Positions 9,537 through 17,691 of a DNA stretch of 64,000 nt are shown here, piece by piece. The position numbers and the translations under genes are program-made. Under the pieces are notes generated by a model that worked only from the letters and a program-made list of their open reading frames with translations, did no database searches and was not told the DNA's origin. Position 1 is the first letter of the stretch. The number at the start of each line of letters is the position of its first letter. Origin of the DNA: Pedobacter cryoconitis. Lineage in GTDB: Bacteria > Bacteroidota > Bacteroidia > Sphingobacteriales > Sphingobacteriaceae. Location: contig NZ_JACHCE010000011.1 in NCBI RefSeq assembly GCF_014200605.1, positions 124,001 to 188,000 of the forward strand, in the 5' to 3' direction.

Positions 9537-11645
9537 TTAGCGTACAAAGGTGTCATCGCCGATAGTGATCATTATTCCTATCAGGAAATCTCTTTTTGCT
9601 GCCGGCACGATCGGTTGTCTGTTTAACCCGTTTGCGCTATATTGATAACCATAGACCTGGTTAAATCCGGGTACATTGTTTATGTTCAGGTAAAGCACTG
9701 AGAACTGCTTCAGGACATGAGTCAGGTAGCTGACGTTTAAGCTCAGGCTGTTATAGGTTTGAGTTTTATCGGCCAGGTAAACCGGGTTATTTGGATTAAC
9801 GTATGGTCTGCCGGAAGCGAATGAATAGGTTCCGCCAAATTGAGTATGCAGCGATTCAATGAAGTGTTTGTAGACTACAGAAACTGTATGTTTAGCGGCG
9901 AAAGTAGGGGTGGCCATCATTGGAAAGTCTCTGAAATCTCTTTTGGTATCTAAGAAGGAGTAGGATAACCAGTAATCTGCATTTTTGATGCTCTTTTTAT
10001 CTCTCCAGAATAGCTCGAAGCCTTGTGCATAACCGCTGCCAGTATTAGTTGGATCACCGTTACTTATTTTAGTCAGGCGGTTATAGTCTTTATAGTACCC
10101 TTCAATTCTAAAATTACGGTCTGTTGTGTTGATCTCGTACTTAAGGATATAGTGATCGGCATGCTCAAATCCTAAGGGTTTGATAATAAGGTATTCATCT
10201 TCAGGGTTCTGATAAAAGCGCCCATAAGCGAAAGAAAGTTGTGAATGTACACTTGTTTTTAAGCCAAGAGATGTTCTTGGAGCCAGGTTGTATTTTTGCA
10301 GGTAAGAGGAGTATTCAGCCCTCATGCCTAAGCGTACAACAATCTTGTTGGTTAAGAACAAATCAGTTTCAGCAAATCCAGAACTTATCTGGTCATTATA
10401 CTTTCTTGACAGGCCGTTCAGGCTTTCCAGTCTGCCGGTATTGAATGTCTCTGCACCAAATTTGAAGTTTGATAATTGTCCGAATGATTTAGTCAGTGTA
10501 GCTTTACCTTCGGTCAGATGATCTGTACGGCTGTAATCGTTAACTGTCATCAAACCTGCGTCGCGGTCTTTGTTATAAGCAAATCCTGTTTCCAGTTTCC
10601 ATCTGTTGCCAAAGTATTCTTTGTAAGTAGAATTGATATAGATATTAAGGTTATGGTTACTGAAATATTTTGGGACAGCGGGTGTGTCAATATTAGCACT
10701 GTATAAGGCTAATTGTGTACGGCTGTAAGAGGCATAGACTTTAAACATTCCTGTTTCGGAGGTTTTTAATTTATACTGGAAATTACCGCCAAGCATTTCA
10801 GGTGGTTTTGTATAATCGTGCTGCTGTTTGATAAGACTATAGGCAGGCGAAAGGTTATAGTAATAACCGCCAGCAGTGATTGAGCTGTTTTTGAATCTTA
10901 TATTTTGATCAACACCTGCGCCAACTGATAATATTGATATGCCTGTTGTGGTTTTTTCTGGCAGGTCGGTACTTTCTAAAACCAATGCTGAGGATAGGGC
11001 CTGGCCGTATTGTGCAGAATATCCACCAGCAGAAAAAGAGGTCCCCTTAAATAAAAATGGTGATAAACGGCCTCTGGATGCCTGATCGGGAACAGTGGCA
11101 TTAAAAGGGCTCTTAACAAGCATTCCATCAAAATAGGTCTTTGTTTCAGCAGCTGTACCACCCCTTACAAAAAGCCCGCTTTCGGAAAAAGAAGTCTGTG
11201 CACCTGGTAAAGTTTGCATTGCGGCGAATATGTCTGCACGGGAGCCCGCAATGGTGGCAATATCCAGTGAACTTAATATCGCTCCCTTTTTTCCGTCACC
11301 GGCGATAAAGGAACCTGCGCTGATACTTACAGTTTGAAGTTGATTTAGTGCTTCTTTAATCGTCAGGTTGATCGTTATGTTTCCACTTCCCATATTAATC
11401 TGCACAGAATCTTTCTCAAAATTAAGTGCAGAATATTGTAATAGTCCTGCACCTGTTTCGTTAGTTATAAAGGCGAATCTTCCGGTGCTATCTGTAGAAG
11501 TGCCGTCATAACTATTTTTTAAACTAATATTGGCATTGGCAACAGGTGTACCTTTGATAGTTTTAAGCACACCTGATATTTTGGTTTGTGCTTTCGCAAA
11601 CATGAAAAAGAAAAGGAAGAAGAGTGTTAATTTAATAGGTTGCAT
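9537..11645 (-). CDS. TonB-dependent receptor with carboxypeptidase-like N-terminal domain
   Basis: A 702-residue outer membrane protein. It has a signal peptide (about 1-19), a carboxypeptidase regulatory-like beta-sandwich (about 22-100, TKISGVLKTIKGTPVANANI), a plug (about 110-240, with GLFVRGGTAAETKTYFDGM), and a beta-barrel to the C-terminus. It is shorter than SusC and has no SusD partner. It is first in an operon with a TPR protein and a LytS/LytTR pair, so its expression or ligand may be tied to that two-component system. Substrate unknown. Confidence 0.85.
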   Translation of the reverse strand: MQPIKLTLFFLFFFMFAKAQTKISGVLKTIKGTPVANANISLKNSYDGTSTDSTGRFAFITNETGAGLLQYSALNFEKDSVQINMGSGNITINLTIKEALNQLQTVSISAGSFIAGDGKKGAILSSLDIATIAGSRADIFAAMQTLPGAQTSFSESGLFVRGGTAAETKTYFDGMLVKSPFNATVPDQASRGRLSPFLFKGTSFSAGGYSAQYGQALSSALVLESTDLPEKTTTGISILSVGAGVDQNIRFKNSSITAGGYYYNLSPAYSLIKQQHDYTKPPEMLGGNFQYKLKTSETGMFKVYASYSRTQLALYSANIDTPAVPKYFSNHNLNIYINSTYKEYFGNRWKLETGFAYNKDRDAGLMTVNDYSRTDHLTEGKATLTKSFGQLSNFKFGAETFNTGRLESLNGLSRKYNDQISSGFAETDLFLTNKIVVRLGMRAEYSSYLQKYNLAPRTSLGLKTSVHSQLSFAYGRFYQNPEDEYLIIKPLGFEHADHYILKYEINTTDRNFRIEGYYKDYNRLTKISNGDPTNTGSGYAQGFELFWRDKKSIKNADYWLSYSFLDTKRDFRDFPMMATPTFAAKHTVSVVYKHFIESLHTQFGGTYSFASGRPYVNPNNPVYLADKTQTYNSLSLNVSYLTHVLKQFSVLYLNINNVPGFNQVYGYQYSANGLNRQPIVPAAKRDFLIGIMITIGDDTFVR

Positions 11646-11802
11646 AGCGTTTGTCTTTAATTATAGGACGAATATGGCCTGTAATCGGGCGGATACAATG
11701 GTAAAGCCGACGAGTGGTAGTATGTATAGGATGAGTGGTGTTCTTTTGCTAAAAATCACTAAATTCCGACGCTATTATATGATTACCTAAATACGGACCC
11801 CT

Positions 11803-12840
11803 ATGGAAAAAGAGACATTAAGTTTTAAATATCAGCTGGAAAAAAAAGAACCCAGATTAGGGCCGGGAGGGATTACCCGCGGTGCTTCAGTGCATGATTT
11901 TCCAGTTTCAAAAGGCATAGCAGGTGTTTCTATGCGTCTGGAACCTGGCGGTATGCGTGAATTACACTGGCATGCTAATGCTGCTGAATGGGCCTATGTA
12001 TTGACAGGAAATTGCCGTACTACAATTATACATCCGGATGGAACATTATATACCGATACATTTGGTCCCGGCGATACCTGGTATTTTCCTAAAGGTTATG
12101 GACACTCTATTCAGGGAATTGGTCCGGGAGAGTGCCATTTTATCCTGATTTTTGATAATGGTGATTTTTCTGAAGACCATACGTTCAGTGTAACCGACTT
12201 TATTGCCAGTATGCCTAAAGATATCGTAGCACAAAATCTGGGGATTTCTTTGGCTGAAGTGGATCTGTTACCTAAAAAGGAGGTGTATTTCTCGTTGGGG
12301 GAAGTTCCTGACGATTCATCCTTTACTTCTGCATTGCGTCCCTATTCTGAATTATTGAGTAAACACAGATATCCGCTGGAAGCACAACAGCCCAGAAGGA
12401 TACCAGGAGGCGGAACACAAAAGCTGGTCACTTCTGTTGAATTTCCAATCAGTACGACCATTTCAGGATCAATTATTGAATTGCAGCCGGGGGCTTTGAG
12501 AGAAATGCACTGGCATCCTAATGCTGATGAATGGCAGTATTATATTTCCGGAACGGCAGAAATGAGTGTTTTCCTGGCTGAAGGCACTGCTGTTACTGAG
12601 CAGTTTGAAACCGGAGATGTAGGTTATGTACCTATGGGAGCCGGACATTATATTAAAAATACAGGTACAACTGTTTGCCGGGTATTGATCGGATTTAATA
12701 GCGGACATTATCAGGCTATTGATTTAAGTGAGTGGCTGGCCTCAAATCCTGCAGCTTTAATCAGGGGAAATTTTGGAATTAGTGAAGAACTTGCCAGGAA
12801 ATTCCCATCAGAAACAATCTTCATCAAAGCAAATTCTTAA
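11803..12840 (+). CDS. Bicupin, oxalate decarboxylase-like
   Basis: A 345-residue protein with two cupin domains. Each carries a full metal site: His55, His57, Glu62 and His101 in the first, and His236, His238, Glu243 and His282 in the second. This is the Mn-binding pattern of oxalate decarboxylase OxdC. The active-site lid reads Ser123-Glu124-Asp125 where Bacillus OxdC has Ser-Glu-Asn, so the catalytic lid glutamate is kept. It is somewhat shorter than OxdC (about 385) and has no signal peptide. Decarboxylation of oxalate to formate is the best guess, but related bicupins act on other substrates. A hot-dog thioesterase follows 24 bases downstream. Confidence 0.72.
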   Translation: MEKETLSFKYQLEKKEPRLGPGGITRGASVHDFPVSKGIAGVSMRLEPGGMRELHWHANAAEWAYVLTGNCRTTIIHPDGTLYTDTFGPGDTWYFPKGYGHSIQGIGPGECHFILIFDNGDFSEDHTFSVTDFIASMPKDIVAQNLGISLAEVDLLPKKEVYFSLGEVPDDSSFTSALRPYSELLSKHRYPLEAQQPRRIPGGGTQKLVTSVEFPISTTISGSIIELQPGALREMHWHPNADEWQYYISGTAEMSVFLAEGTAVTEQFETGDVGYVPMGAGHYIKNTGTTVCRVLIGFNSGHYQAIDLSEWLASNPAALIRGNFGISEELARKFPSETIFIKANS

Positions 12841-12864
12841 AAATAAAATAGACAACACACATCA

Positions 12865-13287
12865 ATGGAATATACTAAAAACTACACGGTAAAAGATGAA
12901 CATATAGATGTTCAGGAAATAATGGACGGTTTATATTATCCGTTTTACATGGAATACTGCAGACATGACTATATAAGAGAAGTCCTGGGATTTGATTTTA
13001 AAGAAGAGGCAGAAAAAGGGATATTCATGGTTCTGTCAGGTTATAAAATCAGTTTTTTAAGGTCTCTTAAAAAGGGTGACAATTTTTCTGTGACCTGTGT
13101 CCTGTATAAGGATAAGGCTGGTTTGCCACGCTTACATTTCAAACAGGCAATTATGCTGAATGGTAAAGTCATGACAAAAGCAACTTTTACAGGGACATGT
13201 ATTCCGGCATCTGGTGGAAGACCATATCTACCGGAATCTATCACTGAAAAAATTGCTGATGCTCCTGTATTAGAGGAAGAAGTTTAG
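12865..13287 (+). CDS. Hot-dog fold acyl-CoA thioesterase-like protein
   Basis: A 140-residue protein resembling the 4HBT/YbgC family: the N-terminal stretch VQEIMDGLYYPFYMEYCRHDYIREVLGFD corresponds to the usual D-x-x-x-H-v-n-n-x-x-Y segment but lacks a classical Asp-His pair, and is followed by beta strands (KISFLRSLKKGDNFSVTCVLY). It may hydrolyse or bind an acyl-CoA. It starts 24 bases after the bicupin and probably shares its transcript, hinting at a linked role such as oxalyl- or acyl-CoA handling. Substrate unknown. Confidence 0.6.
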   Translation: MEYTKNYTVKDEHIDVQEIMDGLYYPFYMEYCRHDYIREVLGFDFKEEAEKGIFMVLSGYKISFLRSLKKGDNFSVTCVLYKDKAGLPRLHFKQAIMLNGKVMTKATFTGTCIPASGGRPYLPESITEKIADAPVLEEEV

Positions 13288-13307
13288 TAATTGACCTTTT
13301 ATTTGGT

Positions 13308-14390
13308 TCAGGGAGTTTTAATTATAGCCTGACTATAGTATTTCTTTCTGAACCAAAAAGCAAGGTTAACCAGTGCAATAAGTGCTGGTACTTCTACTAA
13401 AGGACCAATTACTCCGGTAAAGGCCTGACCTGAGTTGATACCGAAAACACCAATGGCAACGGCAATAGCTAACTCAAAATTATTACCTGTAGCGGTAAAG
13501 GCTATGGCAGTGCTTCTGGAGTAATCAGCACCAAAATATTTACCGGCAAAAAAACTAAGCGTAAACATTAGGGAGAAATAGATCACTAATGGTATCGCAA
13601 TGCGTATAACGTCAAATGGGATCTGCACAATTAAACTCCCCTTAAGACTAAACATAATTACGATAGTAAATAATAAGGCGATCAGCGTAATGGGTGAGAT
13701 TAAAGGAATGAACTTTTTCTGAAACCATTCTTCACCTTTAAGCCAAATTAGTGTATATCTGCTGATTATGCCTGATGCAAATGGAATTCCGAGATAAATG
13801 GCGACGCTTTCTGCAATTTTTGCGATAGTTATATTTACCTCTAAACCTTTAAGCCCAAAATATGGAGGTAATACTGTAATAAATATATAGGCAAAAACGC
13901 TATATAATAAAACTTGAAAGATGCTGTTTAAAGCAATCAGACCTGCAGCATATTCTCTGTTCCCATCTGCAAGTTCATTCCAGACTACGACCATAGCAAT
14001 ACACCGCGCCAGACCAATTAAGATCAGCCCAATCATATACTCTGGGTAGTCTCTTAAAAAAGTGATAGCTAAAAAGAACATTAAAAAGGGGCCAATTACC
14101 CAGTTTAAAATGAGGGAGATGCTTAAGACTCTGGTGTCTTTAAATACTTCCCCCATTTTCTCATATTTAACTTTCGCTAGTGGGGGATACATCATCAGAA
14201 TGAGGCCAATGGCTAAAGGAACATTTGTTGTACCGCTGGAAAACGAGTTGATAAAACCAGAGGATGAGGGAATAAAATACCCGGTTCCAATCCCTGCAGC
14301 CATTGCAAGAAAGATCCATAAAGTTAAATAGCGGTCTAAGAAACTCAGTTTCTTTCTGTCACTGACGGGGGTACAATGGTTAGCACTCAT
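13308..14390 (-). CDS. acr3: Arsenite efflux transporter, ACR3 family
   Basis: A 360-residue inner membrane protein with about 10 transmembrane helices. The family hallmark GLARCIAMVVVWNELADG is present, with the conserved cysteine needed for arsenite transport. It exports As(III) with the proton gradient. I chose the ATG at 14390, 13 bases after the arsC stop; a TTG at 14429 would overlap arsC and add residues that do not resemble the family. It is the last gene of the ars operon. An ATTGCAAT motif sits just before the ATG. Confidence 0.9.
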   Translation of the reverse strand: MSANHCTPVSDRKKLSFLDRYLTLWIFLAMAAGIGTGYFIPSSSGFINSFSSGTTNVPLAIGLILMMYPPLAKVKYEKMGEVFKDTRVLSISLILNWVIGPFLMFFLAITFLRDYPEYMIGLILIGLARCIAMVVVWNELADGNREYAAGLIALNSIFQVLLYSVFAYIFITVLPPYFGLKGLEVNITIAKIAESVAIYLGIPFASGIISRYTLIWLKGEEWFQKKFIPLISPITLIALLFTIVIMFSLKGSLIVQIPFDVIRIAIPLVIYFSLMFTLSFFAGKYFGADYSRSTAIAFTATGNNFELAIAVAIGVFGINSGQAFTGVIGPLVEVPALIALVNLAFWFRKKYYSQAIIKTP

Positions 14391-14403
14391 GGTATTGCAA
14401 TTT

Positions 14404-14823
14404 CTATGGATGAAGGTTTTCTGTGACAAATGTTAAAGAGTAGTCTTTGATCAGCTCGCGTACTTTTCTGAATTCGTTCATGATTTCTTCGTCAGTTCCT
14501 GTAGCTTTTGCTGGATCAGGAAAATTATAATGGAATTTTATAGCCTGGGTAGGAAAATAAGGACAACTCTCTTTTGCATGGTCACAAACTGTGATTAAGT
14601 AATCAAAATCAATGCTGGTATATTCATTGATATGATTTGATGTGTGTGAGGAAATGTCTATTCCAATTTCATTCATTATTTGAATTGCTTTTGGATTTAC
14701 ACCATGAGTTTCAATCCCGGCACTATAGATTTCTGCCTGATCACCAGCAAAATATCTTAAAAATCCTTCAGCTAATTGACTGCCGCAGCTGTTGCCCGTA
14801 CATAATACTAATATTTTTTTCAT
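14404..14823 (-). CDS. arsC: Arsenate reductase ArsC, LMW-phosphatase fold, P-loop arginine lost
   Basis: A 139-residue member of the thioredoxin-coupled ArsC family, which reduces arsenate to arsenite. Nucleophile Cys8, relay cysteines Cys80 and Cys87 (VCDHAKESCP) and general acid Asp103 (FPDP) are all present. The P-loop should be C-x5-R, usually CTGNSCRS, but here reads CTGNSCGS: codon 14 is GGC (Gly) where CGC (Arg) is expected, a one-base change. That arginine normally holds the oxyanion, so activity is doubtful. The start at 14823 begins MKKILVLC; the longer frame up to 14874 runs into the preceding gene and is rejected. It starts 10 bases after the DUF6428 stop. Confidence 0.85.
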   Translation of the reverse strand: MKKILVLCTGNSCGSQLAEGFLRYFAGDQAEIYSAGIETHGVNPKAIQIMNEIGIDISSHTSNHINEYTSIDFDYLITVCDHAKESCPYFPTQAIKFHYNFPDPAKATGTDEEIMNEFRKVRELIKDYSLTFVTENLHP

Positions 14824-14833
14824 ATTGTTTTTT

Positions 14834-15415
14834 TTAGCAGCATCCAGAATCAGGTGTGCAGGACTGACCCTCATCAGCCAGGTTGAATAATTGAAATTTT
14901 GGTTTTTCAGCTACTGATTCGTTTTTAGTTTCGGGTGTACAGCATTCTTCTCCCGAAGCGGTTGTACCACAGCTTCCACCTCTTCCAATGGCTTTACATT
15001 GTGTGAAATCGGGGTTGAGATGAACAATCAGGTTTTCACCTTCTATGGTAATATTACCCGGATACATTTGTCTGGTATCATAAGCTGAATTGCCAAATTC
15101 TATTTTGACTACGCCCAAAGGGTTAAGAGGTAAAGATTTCTCAACCAGATTAACAATGGATAGTGCTTTACTGACCTGCATCGCTCTTTCACTTTCCTGA
15201 ATTTCAGGTTCCCATAATTGTATAATAATTTCTGTCCATGAATTCATTACGCCACCACAATCAACAGATACAATAGGTGCCTGTTTGATTTCAGTGATGT
15301 GATAAGATGCATCTACCTTTTTATCTGCTGCATACTGAAATTGTAAGATCAGCTCAGGATTTTGCTGTAATGTTGTTTTAAAGTCTTGCCAGTTAGTTAA
15401 TTCTGTTGTGTTCAT
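14834..15415 (-). CDS. DUF6428-like ars-operon protein with cysteine-rich tail
   Basis: A 193-residue protein of a family I recall as DUF6428, often found inside Bacteroidota ars operons. The N-terminal two-thirds look globular, with SVDCGGVMNSWTEIIIQLWEP near 50-70. The C-terminal part is cysteine-rich: SCGTT, EECCTPETK, then QSCTPDSGCC at the very end, which suggests metalloid or metal binding. It lies between arsR (38 bases) and arsC (10 bases). I chose ATG 15415 over the TTG-like start at 15460, because an ATTGCAAT motif sits directly in front, as for acr3. Biochemical role is unknown. Confidence 0.72.
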   Translation of the reverse strand: MNTTELTNWQDFKTTLQQNPELILQFQYAADKKVDASYHITEIKQAPIVSVDCGGVMNSWTEIIIQLWEPEIQESERAMQVSKALSIVNLVEKSLPLNPLGVVKIEFGNSAYDTRQMYPGNITIEGENLIVHLNPDFTQCKAIGRGGSCGTTASGEECCTPETKNESVAEKPKFQLFNLADEGQSCTPDSGCC

Positions 15416-15453
15416 AATATTGCAATTTAACGATTGATTCGGGTAAAAAAAGG

Positions 15454-15783
15454 TTAGCAACAGTTTGCTTCGCCTTTATAAGATCCAAGAAAAGCTCCTA
15501 GTTGTAATTCTAATTGTTTCCATACTATTGGATTGATGCAATAGCATACGCTAACACCTTCAATTGTCCCTTGTATGATGCCTGCATTTTTAAGCTCTTT
15601 CAAATGCTGAGAAATTGTCGCCTGTGCTAAACCCAGTTCTTCAACTAAGTCACCACAAATGCAAGTATTTGATTTCAATATCCTCTGCAGGATTGCAATA
15701 CGAGCCGGATGTGCCATTGCTTTTAACAATTGCGACAATTGATTTTGCTCGTCTGTGAATATCTCTGTTTTTGTAAGTCCCAT
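15454..15783 (-). CDS. arsR: ArsR-family transcriptional repressor
   Basis: A 109-residue winged-helix regulator: AMAHPARIAILQRIL (helix 1-2), then NTCICGDLVEELG with a Cys-x-Cys metalloid-binding motif, and the recognition helix LAQATISQHLKELKNAGII. The C-terminus ends in NCC, possibly extra ligands. It should release DNA when arsenite binds, and is the first gene of the ars operon. A perfect 12-bp palindrome lies 5 bases upstream of its ATG. Confidence 0.9.
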   Translation of the reverse strand: MGLTKTEIFTDEQNQLSQLLKAMAHPARIAILQRILKSNTCICGDLVEELGLAQATISQHLKELKNAGIIQGTIEGVSVCYCINPIVWKQLELQLGAFLGSYKGEANCC

Positions 15784-15787
15784 AATT

Positions 15788-15799
15788 ATATTGCAATAT
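15788..15799. promoter_or_regulatory. arsR: Candidate ArsR operator palindrome
   Basis: ATATTGCAATAT is a perfect 12-bp palindrome just upstream of arsR. The core ATTGCAAT recurs before the DUF6428 gene (about 15420) and acr3 (about 14396). It may be an ArsR site, or part of the translation initiation region, since each copy lies 3-8 bases from an ATG. Confidence 0.4.
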
Positions 15800-15859
15800 T
15801 ACGATAAGTCTTGTTATTATCCAAATAACTTTGTATAATAATTTGTTATTGCCTGATCT

Positions 15860-16330
15860 TTAGGGATTAAAATAGAATGCAGTTTCCCGTTTGATCTCCT
15901 TTAAAACGAAACTGCTGCTTAACGTAGAGATATTAGACAAAGAGGAAAGGTGGGTAACCACAAAAGTATGGTAGTCATCAACATCATCTACTACGATCTT
16001 TAGTAAGTAATCCTGTCCACCAGCGATACATAATACTTCCAGTACTTCTTTAAAACGGATAACGGCCTCTTCAAAATTTTTTAACGTTTCTATAGACTGC
16101 TCTTTTAAGGTCACAGTACAGAGTACGAGTAAGTGTTTACCCAGTTTTTCCCGGTTAACCAAGGCTACGTACTTTTCGATATATCCTTCAGTTTTGAGCC
16201 TTTTAATACGTTCATGAGTGGGAGAAACACTCAGTCCAATTTGTTGAGCGATGTCTTTTGTACTTAACGAAGAATCTTTTTGGAGAATATTTAATATGCG
16301 GGTATCAAGCTTATCTAATTTGTCAGTCAT
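15860..16330 (-). CDS. Lrp/AsnC-family transcriptional regulator
   Basis: A 156-residue regulator with an N-terminal HTH (about 6-55; LDKLDTRILNILQKD, LSTKDIAQQIGLSVSPTHERIKRL) and a C-terminal RAM/AsnC effector domain (about 70-150). It is transcribed away from the histidine decarboxylase gene with 162 bases between them, so it probably controls that gene and itself in response to an amino acid or amine. An 8-bp inverted repeat lies between them. Confidence 0.88.
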   Translation of the reverse strand: MTDKLDKLDTRILNILQKDSSLSTKDIAQQIGLSVSPTHERIKRLKTEGYIEKYVALVNREKLGKHLLVLCTVTLKEQSIETLKNFEEAVIRFKEVLEVLCIAGGQDYLLKIVVDDVDDYHTFVVTHLSSLSNISTLSSSFVLKEIKRETAFYFNP

Positions 16331-16336
16331 TGTATT

Positions 16337-16358
16337 TTACTGAAATTGGATTCAGTAA
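16337..16358. promoter_or_regulatory. Inverted repeat upstream of the Lrp gene
   Basis: TTACTGAA, six bases, TTCAGTAA: a perfect 8-bp dyad starting 7 bases before the regulator's ATG. It is well placed for autoregulation by the dimeric Lrp-type protein, and less well for direct control of the divergent decarboxylase gene. Confidence 0.4.
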
Positions 16359-16452
16359 GAGGCAAATATGAGGTTTTTTACTGTATAATTGTTCTTAAAC
16401 AGTTGTTTTTCCCGAATTTGATTTAATCAAAGAAAATATTATGGTATGTATC

Positions 16453-16460
16453 TAATTTTG
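16453..16460 (+). promoter_or_regulatory. Promoter -7 element for hdc
   Basis: TAATTTTG matches TAnnTTTG exactly, 33 bases before the ATG at 16493. No TTTG is found at the right distance for -33, so the promoter may need an activator such as the adjacent Lrp-type regulator. Confidence 0.4.
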
Positions 16461-16492
16461 AAGAATTAAATACCATATATATAGACCACCAA

Positions 16493-17635
16493 ATGAAAAC
16501 ACAATTGAACACCCAGGATAACGATCGCCTGAGTACTTATATGAAAATGGCTGAGGAACGCTCAAAATATTTTATTGGATATCCTATTGCACAGGATTTC
16601 GATTATTCTGAGTTATATCCGCTGCTTAAATTGCCATTGAATAATGTAGGGGATCCATGGGTAGAGTCTACTTATGATCTGAACTCCCGTTCTCTGGAAT
16701 TGGAAGTGTTGGAATTCTTTGCTGAATTATTCAATGCACCGGCAAAGAACTGGTGGGGCTACGTAACTAATGGTGGTTCTGAAGGTAACTTATATGGTTT
16801 ATATGTTGCAAGAGAATTATATCCTAATGGTATTGTTTACTACTCGGAAGCGACACATTATAGTGTGCAAAAGAATATTCAATTACTTAATCTGCGTAGT
16901 ATTGTTATCAGAACGCAGCAAAATGGTGAAATGGATTATGAGGATCTGAATGCAATGGTGCAGATGCACCGCGATCAGCCTGTAATTATTCTTGCAAATA
17001 TCGGTACTACGATGATGGAAGCTAAGGATGATTTACAGCAGATCCAGCAGATTTTGAGAAGACAGGCTATTAAAAATCATTATATCCACTGTGATGCCGC
17101 TTTAGCAGGCACATACAGTGCTTTGCTTGATCTTAAACCAGGATTTGATTTTGATAATGGTACTGATAGTATGGCTATCAGCGGGCATAAATTTATTGGT
17201 TCACCTATTCCTTGCGGATTGGTGCTGGTCAAAAAGAATTATAAAGACAGAATAGGAAAGGCTATTCCCTATATCGGTACTGTAGATACAACGATCACGG
17301 GAAGCCGTAATGGTCACAGCCCTGTTTTTATGTGGTATGCAATTAAGAAATTAGGTAAAGAAGGACTGAAACAGCGTGCGCTTGAATGTTTGGAAATAGC
17401 AGCCTACACGGTTAAAAGTATGAATGCTATTGGTGTTAAGGCATGGACTAATCCATCTGCGCTAACAGTTGTATTTCCTGCACCTTCAATTGCACTGAGA
17501 CAAAAATGGCAGATTGCTACCGAAGACGGCAATAGCCATGTAATTTGTATGCCTGGTGTAAGTAAGGAACAAATCGATCACTTTGTGGCAGATTTAAAAG
17601 AAGACCTGGTCGCGAAAGCACCGGTTATAGGTTAA
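16493..17635 (+). CDS. hdc: PLP-dependent histidine decarboxylase
   Basis: A 380-residue group II decarboxylase. The PLP lysine is Lys233 in SGHKFIGSPIPCG, Asp201 in HCDAA binds the pyridine nitrogen, and the motif VDTTITGSRNGHSPVF is typical of bacterial histidine decarboxylases of the Morganella/Acinetobacter type, whose length (about 380) also fits. It would convert histidine to histamine; a related serine decarboxylase function is possible. No histidine/histamine antiporter is adjacent, so an acid-resistance role is not supported here. Confidence 0.8.
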   Translation: MKTQLNTQDNDRLSTYMKMAEERSKYFIGYPIAQDFDYSELYPLLKLPLNNVGDPWVESTYDLNSRSLELEVLEFFAELFNAPAKNWWGYVTNGGSEGNLYGLYVARELYPNGIVYYSEATHYSVQKNIQLLNLRSIVIRTQQNGEMDYEDLNAMVQMHRDQPVIILANIGTTMMEAKDDLQQIQQILRRQAIKNHYIHCDAALAGTYSALLDLKPGFDFDNGTDSMAISGHKFIGSPIPCGLVLVKKNYKDRIGKAIPYIGTVDTTITGSRNGHSPVFMWYAIKKLGKEGLKQRALECLEIAAYTVKSMNAIGVKAWTNPSALTVVFPAPSIALRQKWQIATEDGNSHVICMPGVSKEQIDHFVADLKEDLVAKAPVIG

Positions 17636-17650
17636 TAAATAGTTGATTCA

Positions 17651-17686
17651 TGGGGCAAAGTATTGCATGCTTTGCCCTTGTTTTTT
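17651..17686 (+). terminator. Rho-independent terminator of hdc
   Basis: GGGCAAAG (17653-17660) pairs with CTTTGCCC (17670-17677); two further pairs extend the stem to about 10 bp around a 5-base loop. TTG and six T follow. It lies 15 bases after the hdc stop. Confidence 0.75.
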
Positions 17687-17691
17687 AATTT

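Noticed and set aside
13308..14429. Longer acr3 frame starting at 14429
   Set aside because: It would overlap arsC by 26 bases and add 13 residues unlike the family; ATG 14390 follows arsC by 13 bases.
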